Source of the DNA: Zingiber officinale
Taxonomy: Eukaryota > Streptophyta > Magnoliopsida > Zingiberales > Zingiberaceae
Assembly (NCBI RefSeq): GCF_018446385.1
Contig: NC_055986.1
Location: 27,266,302-27,330,301 of the forward strand
Reading direction: 5' to 3'
Length of the DNA: 64,000 nucleotides
Part shown: positions 1-14,000 of the stretch, piece by piece
Position numbering within the stretch: position 1 is the stretch's first letter
Layout of the letters: each line of letters opens with the position of its first letter
Notes under the pieces: generated by a model
Told to the model about the DNA's origin: nothing
The model's input: the letters and a program-made list of their open reading frames with translations, nothing else
Databases searched by the model: none
Program-made: the position numbers and the translations under genes

Positions 1-811
1 TCGGAAGAAAGCAGCTCAACAGGGGAGCATCAGAAGTGACAAGGTAAGTCAGGTACGATCTCTACCACCTGACCAAATATTTAAATTTGTTAAATTATTA
101 ATTAAAGATTGTTGCATGCTAAAAAAAGAAAATAAAAAGCGTTTAATTGTTGCATGCTAAAAAAAGAAAATTATTAACTAAATATTATTAACTAAAGAAG
201 TGGTTGATGATCTAATAACCAAGAAGATTTAGTGTCTCGCCATAGTCTGGAAGCCAAATATTGAAATAAAGTGTTTAATTGACTAATTGATAAAGCATTA
301 AATTGAAATTAGATAATGCTTTAAAGGGTTACTCAATTTTCTTTGAAAATTCTCAAAAATATTTTTGCTTGCAAATTTCTTTTAATTAGAAAATTTTCAC
401 AAAAATACTTTTGCTTTAAATAAATTATTCAAACAATTTTTGGAAATTACTCAATTTTTTTTTTTGCAAAGTTCTCTAAACTTAGAAATTTCTTTTGTAA
501 AGTTTTTAACTTAGAAATTTCATTTCTGCTTGAATTTTACTTAGAATTTTTTCAAAGTTTAAAAGTTTCTAAAATTATTGCAAATTCTTTTTGATGATAT
601 CAAAAATAATCTTCAAAATTTTCAAAGTTATAACCCTTTGACTTGTTATGATACCCCATTTTTTTATGTGATCAAAGGAGGAGAAGGAAAATATTAAGTC
701 TAGGGGGAGGTAGATCAAATTTTTGCACTTTTATGCAAAATTTATTACTCTTGATTTATGTTGGTTTACCCTAACTTAATTTGGGTTGCTCACATCAAAA
801 AAGGGGGAGAT
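1..811 (+). mobile_element. 3' internal region of an LTR retroelement (copia/SIRE-like, gag-type non-autonomous kin)
   Basis: AT-rich DNA ending in a purine-rich tract (about 797-811) directly before an LTR that begins TGTTGGAACC. The layout mirrors the inverted, complete relative at 55542-59228, where the same kind of tract adjoins the LTR. The 5' part of this element lies outside the window. No pol domain is visible in the part present. It is treated as a fossil. Confidence 0.7.
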
Positions 812-1848
812 TGTTGGAACCCCAAGATTGTTTTGATGTGATCAACCAAGTTAGGTTAGGTCCTGTGGTGTTTTGACCCTGTGTCTAAGTGTGCAGGAAC
901 TTAGGAGCACAGGAAGTCGAGCGGAAGACGCGGCTAGCGAGAAGGACGACATGGGAGAGAGAGTCAACGGGCTCGGTACGTATGAGGAAGGAGGTGCTAC
1001 GGAAGAGTACATCGGCGGACGAGAAGGGAGCGTACGGTATTTCCAAGGGACGAGAAGCCGGAGTGAAATATTGCTCGAGGAGTAAGAGACGTAGTAAGCG
1101 AGAAGGTCTACATGAGAGAGAATCGATGGGCTCGGTGCGTCTGAGGGACGAAGAGTTGCGGATGAGTATGCTAGCGGACGAGAAGGAAGCACGCGACGAT
1201 TCCGAGGGACAAGAAGTCAGAGCGGAAGCCTGCTCGAGAAGACCGAAAGTTGGGTTTGGGTGAGCCCTATTCCGGATGGTCGAGATCACCCAAGCGAGCG
1301 GAGCCGAAGATGGAGGCCCGGAGAAAAGTCAACAAAATGTTGACTTTTTCATTCCGGGCGCCCGGAACCGTTCTGGTCCTAGCGCCCGGAGCGATTTCGG
1401 GCGCCCGGAACCCTATTTTTATCCACAATGACGTGGATTTTAACCGTTCATCGGGGATAACTTTTTATCCCACTTCAGGCACCTGGAACCCTTCCAGGCG
1501 CCCCGACCAATTCTATAAATACAACCTTGGTCTAGAAGCTTTAAATAAGAACAAGCAACTGCATATTCTACACTTGTGCGCTTCTCTTGTCTAGTTTAGC
1601 TTCTCATTTTTGTACGTCATTGTTGTAAGAGGCTTCTCCGCATGAAGGAGGTCTTTAGTGTGTGATTCAATCCTTGGATTAACAACCTCCCCGGTTTTAA
1701 CCAAGTCAAAACCATGAGCCTCGTCTTTTCAGTTTCGTTCTTTATTTAATTATTTACGTAAGTGTTTCTTTAAAGTTCGAGAAGGGTGTTTTTATTTTTG
1801 TAGGGCTATTCAACTCCTTCGATAGCCGTCCACCAACGACCCCCAACA
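812..1848 (+). repeat. LTR (3' LTR of the element entering from the left)
   Basis: This 1037-bp LTR begins TGTTGG and ends CCAACA. It resembles, in opposite orientation, the LTRs at 55542-56577 and 58200-59228 and the solo LTR at 47842-48699. A TATA-like CTATAAATA sits near 1512. GC-rich palindromic modules of the type GGGCGCCCGGAA recur around 1355-1500. The open frames at 851-1594 on both strands come from this repeat and are not genes. Confidence 0.8.
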
Positions 1849-2974
1849 GCTTTCTGCTGCTGCTCTACTACGATGCTGCTACGCCCGACTACTGCTGAGG
1901 AGCCACCTGGCACCAAGCCTAAGCTGATCATCTACTAAGAGTGTTGGGTAACGATTACTTAATTTCTACAAATGGAAAGTGTAGCTTGTTACGCTCTTTC
2001 GATTTTTTTCTAGTACTCGATCCCCTCTTCCAATGATTTCGGAGGAGGTATTTTAGTGGATTACCCGTCAATAGGTCCACGGGACCTAAATCTTGGAGTA
2101 AGAGTCACCGAAAGCTCCCAGCCAAGTAAAACTGAATCGTGTCCTTTACTTGCTTTTTCTTTTGTGTTTTCTTTCCTCTATGTACTTATTTCAAAAAGCA
2201 AAAAGTTTTTCAAAACCACGTGATTCACCCTCTTCTCTCACGTGTGTCTCAATCCAATAAGAACTTCTTGTCAGATCTCAACCAATCTGAACTTCAGCTA
2301 GTTGTCAACCTAACTGGACTTCCTTCTGCTAGATCTCAGTCAATCTAGATTTCCTGTCATCTATCAACTTAGCTGAAATTTAGCTTGGTGTTTCAGTCCT
2401 CTAAACTCATCAAGTCCTGCACACTTGGTAAAAGGTTAGACAAATAACACATCTAACTTTAACCTATTTGTCATATATCAAAATTTGATTATTAGTGCAA
2501 TATGCACCAACAGACTAGAGGCGCCCTCAACGCTCCATAAAAGTCTTGTTCAACCATCCATCTACACAAAACTCCAAGAAACACAATTCCAATGATTTAC
2601 TCTCTTGCGCACTACTCCAAAGACGACTCGATGATGCTGTAACATTTCTCCGATGACCGAAAGCACGAATCTAGGAATCTTTAATTGTCGGTATAATTTC
2701 ATTTATAGCACTTAAACTATTATCACTTTGTACTTGTAGTTATTCGGAATTATTAGTGGATTTGCCAATGAAAATAATCGACGATTGCAGGCATTGGAGT
2801 AAGAGTCACCACCGGCTCCGAACCAAGTACAAAAAACAACGTGTTAGCTTTGTCCCTATTGATTCTTTTTTAAAATTCTTTCTTTCCGTTGCGTATACTA
2901 TTGATTTACGAAAAACGTGAAAAATCTACAAGTACTATTCACCTCTCTCCCCTCTAACGTTTTTCGATCCTACA
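1849..2974. repeat. Mosaic of LTR fragments from at least three insertions
   Basis: 1849 to about 2258 looks like the right part of a plus-oriented LTR (the phrase 'ggagtaagagtcacc', then a CACGTG-type end). About 2259-2512 matches the right end of the LTR family seen at 7815-8874, in minus orientation, ending GCACCAACA. 2513-2974 is another plus-oriented LTR tail ending GATCCTACA, where host-like sequence resumes. Internal boundaries are approximate and no TSD was secured. Confidence 0.55.
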
Positions 2975-2975
2975 C

Positions 2976-3476
2976 CCACTACTTCTTCACCCTCCTCATC
3001 TTTATGTATCTCCTCGACAATTTCCAATGCTTTAATACCACCAAACTCATCCCTTTGGCTACCAAGACACAATCTTTTCTCCTCGTCCGGCTCATCGAAC
3101 CCATAGCCTCCGAATCAATACTCGCCTTTGGGAAATCAACATCCTTTCCCTTTGTGTTCGAGTCGGCCCAACTAGGATTTTTTGAATCGTCCATCGTCGC
3201 CGCTTCAACCATCTCCTCATCATAGCCATTTCCATCAAAGGAGGCTCCTTTACGATGCTCCTCGTGCGAATCTAACATAAAGTAGTCGAGCATGATGGCT
3301 CCGTTGTCAGAGTCGTGCTCCTACGAGGGTTTTCAATCGTCCTCACCGACGTCAGGGCCCATCAATATCTTTTAGTCATGGAACTCGAGATGGTCTTCCA
3401 TAGCGGACACACCGCTCAAGAGTAGAAAGATGAGGAGGTAAAGAGGGAGGAGATCGAGAAGAGAACGGGGCAACAT
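2976..3476 (-). pseudogene. Remnant of a host gene for a signal-peptide, acidic protein; not identified
   Basis: Read on the minus strand from an ATG at 3476-3474, the product starts MLPRSLLDLLPLYLLIFLLL and continues SGVSAMEDHLEFHD, a good signal peptide or anchor: a leucine-rich core followed by small residues. The same frame then runs for about 165 codons with no frameshift but three internal stops (one each of TAA, TGA and TAG) between 3375 and 3310. It is rich in Asp, Glu, Ser and Lys (DSHEEHRKG, GNGYDEEMVEAA) and ends at 2979, next to a retroelement border at 2974. Each stop is one C-to-T change from a Gln or Arg codon, as methylated-cytosine decay would give. I do not recognise the family. 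It could also be a chance frame, but the signal peptide and unbroken phase argue for a decayed gene. Its 5' end faces the YSL6 promoter about 1.6 kb away. Confidence 0.4.
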
Positions 3477-3479
3477 GGT

Positions 3480-5062
3480 ATTGTGATGTTGATTTTCAGA
3501 TAAACAATAATAGAGGAGGGACTAGGGAGGAGGATATTATGGAAAATGAACTCAACCAGGCTGAAATGGGATAACCATAAAATCATGTATGTGTTTTGGT
3601 AAATTGTTGTATGTTCTAGATTGTGTATGTTTGTATAGTTGAGATATAAATTTAAAGATCGGATGTTTATTAAGATCCAAACGTATGTTTAGATATGTGA
3701 TACCCTAACTAATAGTATATTTCTTCTAAATGTATTAATGCATGTTACTTAGGATAATATTATTGTTGACTCCTAGATTAGTTTACTAATTAAAATATAT
3801 TATAAAATAACTTCTTAAGATATATATAATAAAATAATAATAATTGAATTAGGATTGAGTCGGTATACAGAGACCTTTTATTATCATTGGGCAAACGTAT
3901 CCAATTTCTTAAACACAAATAAAAAAAACAAAGGCATACCATTTTTTTTCAAAATTAAAGGGCGACAAAAAGGACGGTTCACTTCCCTAGCAACATATGC
4001 ACAACTATTTATTTATATTTAATATAATATTCTCATATTATTATCTCTTACCATCTAATCGCATTAGAATATAATATTCTCATATTATTATCTCCTACTA
4101 TTTAATCTCATTAGCTATTTTTACATCTAATCGCATTAGAATATAATATTCTCATATTATTATCTCCTACTATTTAATCTCATTAGCTACTTGTATAAAT
4201 AAGATAAGCCTATATTAGAACAGCTATAATAGGTAACTATTATAATTATCATAAAAGCTATTAATTATAATTACTATAATATAAATATTATTGAATAAAA
4301 TAAATCTATATTATAGCTATTATAAAATTATAACTAACTACACTATAAATATAATTGAATAATATAAATATGTGTTGCTTGTTTAGTTATAAAATTATAA
4401 TTACTATAATATTGTACGATTTTATAGCTTATTATAATGTTAATATTATTAAACATGTCAAATTTATCGGAAACTGTATTTAGTAATGGAGGATAATAAT
4501 ATTAGATAATGTTAGACACGAGCCTCTGATTTATTTGATGGGTTAAATAATTAGTCTCGTCTAGTTGATCATATGATCGTTCAGTACATGAAGTTCTCAT
4601 TATAGGAAGTTCTTGTTATATGGAGTTTTGAAGAAAAATCTATTATACATAATTTTATCTTATTTTTTATAAAAAATTATTTTTAAAATTTAAATCCATG
4701 AACTTTTAATCATCTAATAATAATTTTATTGTTGTGTCAAAATTCCTCTTTTTTCCAACAAATATATCCGAAATGAAAATGATCTCCTTGAATTGATAAC
4801 CCACAATAATTATACGGTATCGTTACCGGGCAAGTCACGACACCTTCCAACTACCGGTCAGAAAGCGCATGGTAAACGGAACGGAGCGCTAGGTTGATCC
4901 ATAACGTCACCGCCAAGCGAAGCCATTCCGATCTCCTTTCTCTGTCCTCTCCGCTGCGCTCGCTCTGCCTTCTCCCTCATCCCCACGATCCGTAACTCCT
5001 TTCCCATAGAAATCCTTGCTTCTCACCTTCGGCCTCGATCGGAGACTGGCCTCGGCGCTGCA
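3480..5062. other. Intergenic region upstream of YSL6, AT-rich, with a small tandem repeat
   Basis: Most of this stretch is AT-rich without coding signal. At about 4019-4192 a block containing 'attctcatattattatctc' recurs three times with a spacing near 70 bp. About 200 bp before the YSL6 start codon the composition turns GC-rich, as expected for a plant core promoter and 5' leader. I could not place a convincing TATA box or transcription start. Confidence 0.5.
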
Positions 5063-8000
5063 ATGGGCACGGAGGTGACCTCCGCGGCGGAGATTTCGAA
5101 GCCGCTCTTGTCGGCGGAGAATGCCGAAGAAAAGATCCCACCGTGGAAGGAGCAAATTACCGTCAGGGGCTTGCTGGTCAGCGCGCTCTTGGGTTCTCTT
5201 TTCTGCATCATCACGCACAAACTCAACCTTACCGTCGGGGTGATTCCGTCCCTCAACGTGGCCGCTGGGCTTCTGGGTTTCTTCTTCGTCAAGAGTTGGA
5301 CCGAACTCGCGTCTCGGATCGGTTTGTGGTCGAAGCCGTTCACCAGGCAGGAGAACACTGTGATCCAGACGTGCGTGGTGGCGTGCTATGGACTGGCATT
5401 CAGTGGTACTTGCCTTCTTCCCGATGATTGTTTGTTTGAGCTGTGATTCGTGTTTATGTTTTTATCCAAAAGAATTTACATATAGTATGATATTGTCCAC
5501 TTTGACCTAATCCGCCCTTGTGATTTTGTTTTTTGAGTTCTAGCCAACAAACCTCATATCAATGGAGATAAATTTATCCTTTTAAACCCATGATTATTTC
5601 CATGTTTCCAATATGAACTTTGATTGTATTCTCAACAATCCTCTCCTCAAACGAAGGACCACCATACTTTCATAGTCCGGCCCTCCCCACAAATATCTGG
5701 CCACTCTTGACTTGTTCCGGACCTCCCCGAAAGCATCTGGTCACCTTGACCTACTCCAGGCCTCCCTGTAAGCATCTGATCACTCTTGACTTGCTCCCCT
5801 CAACTTCGTTCAAGGCCACCCACATGACATCTGGTCTGGATCATGACTTTGATACTATTTGTTGTGTCCAAAAGAATTCAGATACTATCAATAGGATCGC
5901 AATGATTCCTCTACATAATGCTTAGACCCCAACATAGTAAAATAAACCTGAAAAATCGTAACAATTCTATTAGAAAAAAATCGTAACAAAATTCTATTAC
6001 AAAAAAACTTTAAAGGAATTTTTCCTTCCGTGATGTCCCTTGCATTGACCTTCACTCAAATATGAGACATCCGTCAACAATCTCTATCTTAGTGAATATT
6101 CATTCCTTCGAAGAACATGAGTATTTGAGCAAAACTCCACCTAAATCTCTGGATCTGATCTTTCTTCCTCTAGCATCTAGAGATATAGATCAAGTTCAAG
6201 CAATGCTTGAACTTCTTTGCCGTCACTAGGTTTGTCAACATGTCTGCAGCATTGTCTGTAGCATGAACATTCTCAAGTTGAATTCCTGCGGAAGCAATCA
6301 TCTCTTTGATCTTGTGAGACCTCATATTAATGTGCGCTTAATTCTCGCATAATACACCTGATTCTTCACCAGATAGATAGCACTTTGACTATCGCATAAC
6401 AACTTAACCTTACTGAACATCAGTTCTCTAACCAACCTTATAAGCCATAAAGCTTCCTTTGTCACCTGCTGCCATGTATCTCTGTAGACAATGCAACAAT
6501 AGCTTAAATCATAGACTTCCAACAGATAGGTTATCTCGCCACAGTGAAGACGTATCCTGTAGTAGATCTGCTGTCATTTAAATTTCCTGCATAGTCTGTA
6601 TCTACGTACCCAGCAATTAAAGGATCTTCCAGTTATCTACTGAACATGATGTCATAATCAGTTGTATTTTTCAAGTATCTGAAAATCTATTTCACTACAT
6701 CCTAATGCGGTCAACCAGGATTTGAGAGAAATTTGCTCACCATATTAACTACTTGAGCCAAATCTGGTCTCGTGCAAATCATGTCATACATCAGAAAACT
6801 AATTGCACTGGCATAAGGAACCTTTGATATCTCTTGGATTTCCTCATCCGTCTTTGGACACTGTGTACTCGATAACTTAAAGTAATGCGCCAAGGGTGTG
6901 CTCACCGACTTTGCATTCTTCATGTTGAACCTATCCAACACTTTCTCCATAACTCTACGTTAAGATAACCATAATTCCCCTACAGCTCTATCCCTGTGAA
7001 TCTTCCATCCTATGAATCTTCTTGACATCTCCCAAATCTTTCATATCAAATTTCTTGCTCAAGCCTCTTTAATTTATCGACCTCTTTCATATTCTTCGCA
7101 ACAATGAGCATGTTATCCACGTGTAGTAGTAAGAAAATCAATGATTCATTTTCAAAACTCTTCACATATATGCAACAATCATACATCTCCTATATCCGTT
7201 ATGAATCATGTATGAATCAAAATGTTTGTATCATTGCCTAGGAGATTGTTTTAATCCATAGAGTGATTTCTTCAACTTGCAAACCAACCATTCTTATCCG
7301 AGCTGACTAAATCCTTTAGGTTGTGACATAAAAATCTGCTCTTCCAAATTTCCATGAAGAAATGTCGTCTTCACATCTATTTGCTTCAGCTACAAATCGT
7401 AATGTGTCATCAAAACACTGCTCTAATTGACGTATGTCTTACCACTGGAGAGAAAAATCTCTTCATAGTCAATTCCCTTTCTTTGAATACCCCTTTGCTA
7501 CCAATCAAACCTTGAACTTTAATTCTTCGTTCTCTGTCATTGCTTCCTTTTTCTTAGATACCCACTTGCACCCTATAACTCACTTTCCTTTAGGAAGTTC
7601 TACTAGATCCCACGTTTAGTTCTTATGCAATGACTCCATCTCCTCTGCCATAACACACATCCACTTGTCCTTCTTAGAGTTGTGTACCACCTTCTGGAAA
7701 GATGTAGGGTTTTTGCTACTAGTGATAAGCACATAAGATACCAAGTCTTCAAAACCGTATCTAGTGGGGTGGCTTTATGACTCGTCTCGTCTTGCCTCCG
7801 GCTATAGTGTGATGTGTAAGACCGTTAGATTCGATAGAGGGGGGGGTGAATATCGATTCGAAAATCTCGAAGTTAAAACGCAGCGGAAAAGTAAAGAAGT
7901 AAAGAGATGACACTGTTGATTTTTACTTCGTTCGGAGCCTGTGACGACTCCTACTCGAAGGCCCGTACTCCTTGAGTACTTTCGTTGGGCAATTCACTAG

Positions 8001-11000
8001 CAATTCGGATAATTACAATTTACGTACAAATATTGCTAATGAAAAAGAAAGAAAACAAAGCTAACCGACAAACAATGAATTAAAAAGAGAGCCGGAGTGA
8101 GTCGTCGGAGCTTTGTGAACGTTGTTGGGCCTTGAGCGCAGAGCGGTGATTGGACTCGAGTTCTCGCAGACTTGTATATGAAGCTCCGCACAGGCTTCTT
8201 TTATATCTTTGCTCGGGCGCTGGATCCCTTCCAGGCGCTGAATGACGAACACTCCCAACCAAGATGCTCCAGTGTCAACGTCGTCACGGGATAAAACTTG
8301 CCTCCGGCGCCGGATCCCGGCTCGGATTCAGCGCCGGAGCCATTCCGGCCCGGACCTCATTCCTACCTACAAAACGGTGTTAGTCCAATAATAAATGCAA
8401 CACAGTTTGTTAGCACATTTTTACAGATACGCTAAGTAATAAAAATTAACATCAAGAGTATGACTTAGATTCGTCTTTCCGAGGGACCGGAATCTAGTCA
8501 CGATCTCGACTTAGATATCGAAATGGATCTGCCGGATCGGCCTAATGTTCCTTCGAACGCGTCCTCACCATCACTTCCCTCCGGTGACTTACCTTACTTA
8601 CCGCAGACGTCTCACACCGTCGACCCGTCTGGACTTCTTCGCTGCGTCCGGCCACCGTCGACCCGGACTTCGCCACTATCCGGCCACCGTCGACTGGACT
8701 TCTCGCCAGCGTCCGGTCAGCCCGTCGGACCGGGACTTCTCCGGGGCGTGACACCGTCGACCTAGCTAGACTTCTGCCAGACATTATAAAGTGTCAGACA
8801 ACAACACAACTAACTTAACCCATTTGTCATTCATCAAAACCTGGGTTAGACCGTTAGTGCTACCCGCACCAACAATCTCCCCCTTTTTGATGGAATGACA
8901 ACCTGGTTAAGTTAGTGAAAGCATATATACGAAACAACATGCATTTGTGTGGTTTTAAAGTTAGTTTGAGTTTTCAAATTGGTTTAGCTAACTTAACCAC
9001 CTAACCCTCCTCCCCCTTTGGCATTCATCAAAAAAGAACAAGGGTAAATAAGCATACTGTTTAAGTTACCTAATCATGAAAAAATAACTGAGTTTGGTTC
9101 AAAATTCAAGGATAAAAGTACACTCTTTAAATCCAAGAAAAATCAATTTGACTTTGGGGGAGCTTAAAAAACTTGTTTAACGCATTTGTTCTTTAGCTTT
9201 TGAAAATTTGCTAAGTGTAGATTGTCTAATTTTCAATCATAAGTGTATAAGGTCTAATGTTTCAAACTAAATTTCCAAAACAAGTTTGAGAAAATATATT
9301 TTTCAAAACTGATTTATTTTTCAACACTAAGTTTGTAAAAGATTCAATTTTCAAAATCAAAGAAAATGATTTTGAGAAGCTTAGTTTGTAAAATTTAGCT
9401 TTGAAATTAAGATCATATTTTTAGAATGTGTTTGTAAAATTTGTTTTCTAAAATCAAAATTTTCAAAGTGTAAAAGTGTTAAACCCATGGTTTAAAATAC
9501 TTGAAAAGGTCAGTTTTCAAAGACTAGGAAAAATGGATAATAAGTTTGTGAGGTAAAAGAATTTCACAATTTTAAACAAGTTGTTTTTAACCTTTGATTT
9601 TCAAGATTAAGTTTAAATTCAATTTGGAAAACCAAAGTAGTTTTATTTCTCCCCCTGAAATTGATACTTAACTCTAACCAGCTGTCTAACCAATTAGGTA
9701 CTAACTAACTATCAGAAGATAGTAGCTTTCTCTAGGTTAGTCAGATTAAGGAAATTATAATCAGTCAATGTTTGACTTGACTGATGAACTTTAATCTGAT
9801 TAATATCTGAATTGTATTTAACGTCCAAACTTATGTTGATGCATTGAAATAAGCATCTTAAGTCCAGACAGTTGGCCTATGCATCTCACCCCTTTCTATG
9901 TTTGTCAAACACAAGCAAGGTAACCCTAGGGTGTTGGTGAGATGCTCAAAAACTAGTCCTATGGGTACATGCTTTCTAAGGATGTAAACCTAGTCTAAGG
10001 CCAAAACTGTTTTTGAAAATCTAAAAATGGAAAGTTTTGAAAGCAAACAAGTTTAACCTATAATTTGATAAAATCATTTTTGAAAGTATTTTTTGAAATT
10101 TCCTAGTCTATTAAGATAGAACATATTCAATGTAAGTTTGAAATGCCACTAGATAAATCCAAAATATTTTGCAAATAGTGTAGCTACAGAAGTAGGTCAT
10201 CACTAAAGCTACTGAGATGATGAAGGGGTGGTCCGGATCCCGAGGATCGAAGAAGTGCCATCAGCTCAGTGTGGCGGGTGTCAGAAACCTCTCGTCGTAT
10301 GTCCCGATGAAAGTCGGAGTTCTCCTGCTGGAGACTCGCCATGGCTCTCTAGTCCGGTCACTCGGTCGGCTAGAGTGCGGGGAGCGGGTGGTGGTGGTGG
10401 AGCCGGTGCGGCTTCCTCCGGAAATAGTGCGAGCGTGAACTCGTCCATCTGTGCGTCTGGACCGGGCTGGTGCTGTGCCCCCCTCCGCCAAGTCATAGTC
10501 CCATCATCTCTATCTACCTGGATGCCGGCTAGGGAAAAGTTCCGAGAGGATATAACATCGAACTCGGTCGTATGGGCAACGTCTCCTCTAGTGACATCAA
10601 TGTGCGGACGTATAGTCGCCGAATGTGACGAATGACGTATGGACTCATCGTCACCACGATCCGGTGAGTAAATGATGGTGGAAAGATATGAGGCTAATGT
10701 CGATCTCAACCTATGAATCGGGCGTAAAGTAGGAATGAATGGAATGGGCGATCACGATGTCCCGGTGGTCAAAAATCAAAGAACTATGACCTATAAAGGC
10801 GTAGTCCCGGACTCAAGTTCTCGACTTAAAGCGTGTCATGGGATCTCTCTCCCCAAAAAAAATACATCGTATCGAGAGTAATATGTGAGTAGGGATCGTC
10901 GAACGGTAGATCCCTCGGAGGATAGCATAAAAAGGAGCAAGTAGAAGGACGCAACTCTAAAAACTCTCGGATAGTCGTAGGGGAAAATACGATATCAGTG

Positions 11001-14000
11001 CCTGCCGCCCTAGTGGTATAGGTGAAGTCGTCTACTTTTACTAGGTTATTGCAAAATTCGGCACATAGACTTATGTTTATTGGACTAGTACATTCGACAA
11101 GGTTCCTTAAATTGTAGTGGCCTATAACCTCTAAGGCAGAGGGACATGACCTTAGGAAGAACGCTCTATCTATGCAAGTAGTCCTAATGGCCTTATAAAT
11201 GGTGGACTCAAATTTAATCCTAAGTTCGTCTGTGGGAAACCTAGGGTCTGTACTAGCATTGGAGGGTCCAGCACCAGTATTTGTTCTACTTTATGTGAGT
11301 AGGGATCGTATAGTTTGAACCTTCTGGCAGGAAGGTTTACTTTCGCACTGAGGTTCAAACTATCGTAGGGTCCGGGCGCCCGCCCCTGGTTTTGGATTTT
11401 TTTTTTTTTTTTGAAATTAATTTAAGTTAAAGTTTTGAAAATAATTTTTAAGTTAAAATTTTGAAAATAATTTTTAAGTTTTTAAAAAAATTTTAAGTTA
11501 AAATTTTGAAAATAATTTTTAAGTTTAAAATTAAAGTTTTTAAGTTAAAATTTTGAAAATGATTTTTAAGTTTAAAATTAAAGTTTTTAAGTTAAAATTT
11601 TGAAAATAATTTTTAAGTTTAAAATTTTGAAAATAATTTTTAAGTTTAAAATTTAAGTTAAAATTTTGAAAATAATTTTTAAGTTAAAAATTAAAGTTTT
11701 TAAGTTAAAATTTTAAGTTAAAAATTTTGAAGATAATTTTTAAGTTAAAATTTTGAAAATAATTTTTAAGTTTAAAATTAAAGTTTTTAAGTTAAAATTT
11801 TGAAAATGATTTTTAAGTTTAAAATTTTGAAAATAATTTTTAAGTTAAAATTTTGAAAATAATTTTTAAGTTTAAAATTTTGAAAATAATTTTTAAGTTT
11901 AAAAATTAAAGATTAAATTTTGAAATTAATTTAAGTTTAAAATTAAATTTTGAAATTAATTTTAAGTTTAAAATTAAATTTTGAAATTAATTTTAAGTTT
12001 AAAATTAAATTTTGAAATTAATTTTAAGTTTTAAAATTAAATTTTGAAATTAATTTTAAGTTTTAAAATTAAATTTTGAAATTAATTTAAGTTTTAAAAT
12101 TAAATTTTGAAATTAATTTTAAGTTTAAAATTAAATTTTGAAATTAATTTTAAGTTTAAAATTAAATTTTGAAATTAATTTTAAGTTTTAAAATTAAATT
12201 TTGAAATTAATTTTAAGTTTTAAAATTAAATTTTGAAATTAATTTAAGTTTTAAAATTTAAAATTTTGAAATTAATTTAAAGATTAAAATTAAATTTAAA
12301 TAATTTTTAAGTCTTATTCATCTCACCCGATCTATATTATCAATCAGGGAAACCTATGGTTTTGTGAGATGAAATTGGTTTGATTATAGAGTTTTGGTTT
12401 AACTAGTGTTAGATTCAGACTTAGCTTTGATTTCCACAAATAGGCATTCTTCGGATAAACTTCTAAGCTCGGTGAGTCTCATGGACATCATTAGAAGTAA
12501 CCAACCTTTCGAAGTTTTCCGAATAGTCCTATCCACGGAACTTAGTACTAAATCTTGGTCTAACTGGTTAGGATTCGTTTAAGGGTAGCTTCGGTCAGTT
12601 CCACTTGGCCAAATGCACCAGATCGAAGCCATATCTTTCTAGACATGCGATGCCCAAGCTTCCCTAACGTACTATCATCCAAAAACTTCACCAGTTTCAT
12701 GAGTCAAGTTAAACTTGGTCTCTTTTTACTAATCCTAATTACCCTGTCGGGTTAGTTTGTTTTGGGTTACCCTGTCGGGTATGTTAGTTTTGGAGGTGCC
12801 AGCTATTCTGGAGCCTCCCCCTGAATTATTGGCCATTAATTTAGATTTTGGGTTTGTGTCGATTCTTTTTATAGTTATAATCAACTTGGTGATAATCTAA
12901 ATTTTGTTGAGTTTTGAATTTTGATTTTAAGTTAAATTTATATTTTAGTTTTTGATCTGATTTATTCAAGTTTATATAATGTATTTTATCTTTAGGTATA
13001 TAGAATTGATTAAGTCCTACTTGCGTGGTTAAGCACGCTTTCGGGACCCAAGCTTGTTTAGTTGCTTTGTGTTGGGTTAATAATGATTTAAAGGTTTTGT
13101 TTGAGTTTGACTTATATCCAAGTCCGGTTTTATTATAGCATGCCTTTTGGTTATTTAGAATTAAATCTAAATTTTTAGATCTTGTTGTGAATTTTTCCAA
13201 CAATTCTTTTAACTTATTAATTTCATTTTTTAATGATAAATTCTCCTCCTCAAGTGTTCGATCTTGAGTTGGATTCGAATTTTTTAATTGTTCCTTGAGG
13301 TTTTGATTTTCCTCAAGAAGCGATTTATTTTCATTTTCCAACTTAACTACTTTTTTATTTAAACACGAGATAATTCTAAAGAATTTACGATTTAAGTTTA
13401 GGTATACCTCTTCGGAACCTTCGGAAACGAGTGCGGACTCGTGGCTCGATTCGGGTTCGGACCCGCCTTCCGATTCCTCTGATTCGTCTTCTGTTTCAGC
13501 TTCGCGAGCCATCAGCGCGAGGTGACTTTGGTGCTTTTGCCTTTCTCCTTCCGATTCGTCTGAGGAGGAATCGTCCCATGTTGCTTTGAGGGCTTTCTTC
13601 TTTGTTGACTTTGGTTTGTCAAGTTTCAATCTTGGGCATTCGTTCTTGTAGTGCCCCTTTTTGTTACATCCGAAACATGTGACATTTCTTGAGTCGGCTG
13701 GCGAACTGATCTTCTGAAGATCCTGTTTGCTGAAGCTTCTCTTTTTCCTGGTGAACATTTTCCTTACCAGGTTCACCAGGTGTTCTTCGTCTTTAGAGTC
13801 TTGATCGGAATCTTCTTCAGATTCGGGTTTGTTCTTCTTTTCTTTGGAGGAACCTGCAAATAAGGCTACACCTTTCTCGACCCCGGCGTTAGTTTGCTCA
13901 TGAAGTTCTAATTCACAGAAGAGTTCATCCAATTTTAATTTAGATAAATTTTTTGAAATTTTGTAGGCATCTACGATTGATGCCCACAAATTATTTCGCG

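Noticed and set aside
8523-8784. Open frames on both strands (80 aa)
   Set aside because: Composed of LTR repeats ('cggtcagcccgtcgacc' type), repeated in the partner LTR at 15368-15655.
10217-10635. Plus-strand frames of 73 and 135 aa
   Set aside because: Antisense to the accessory coding region of the LTR element; composition-driven.
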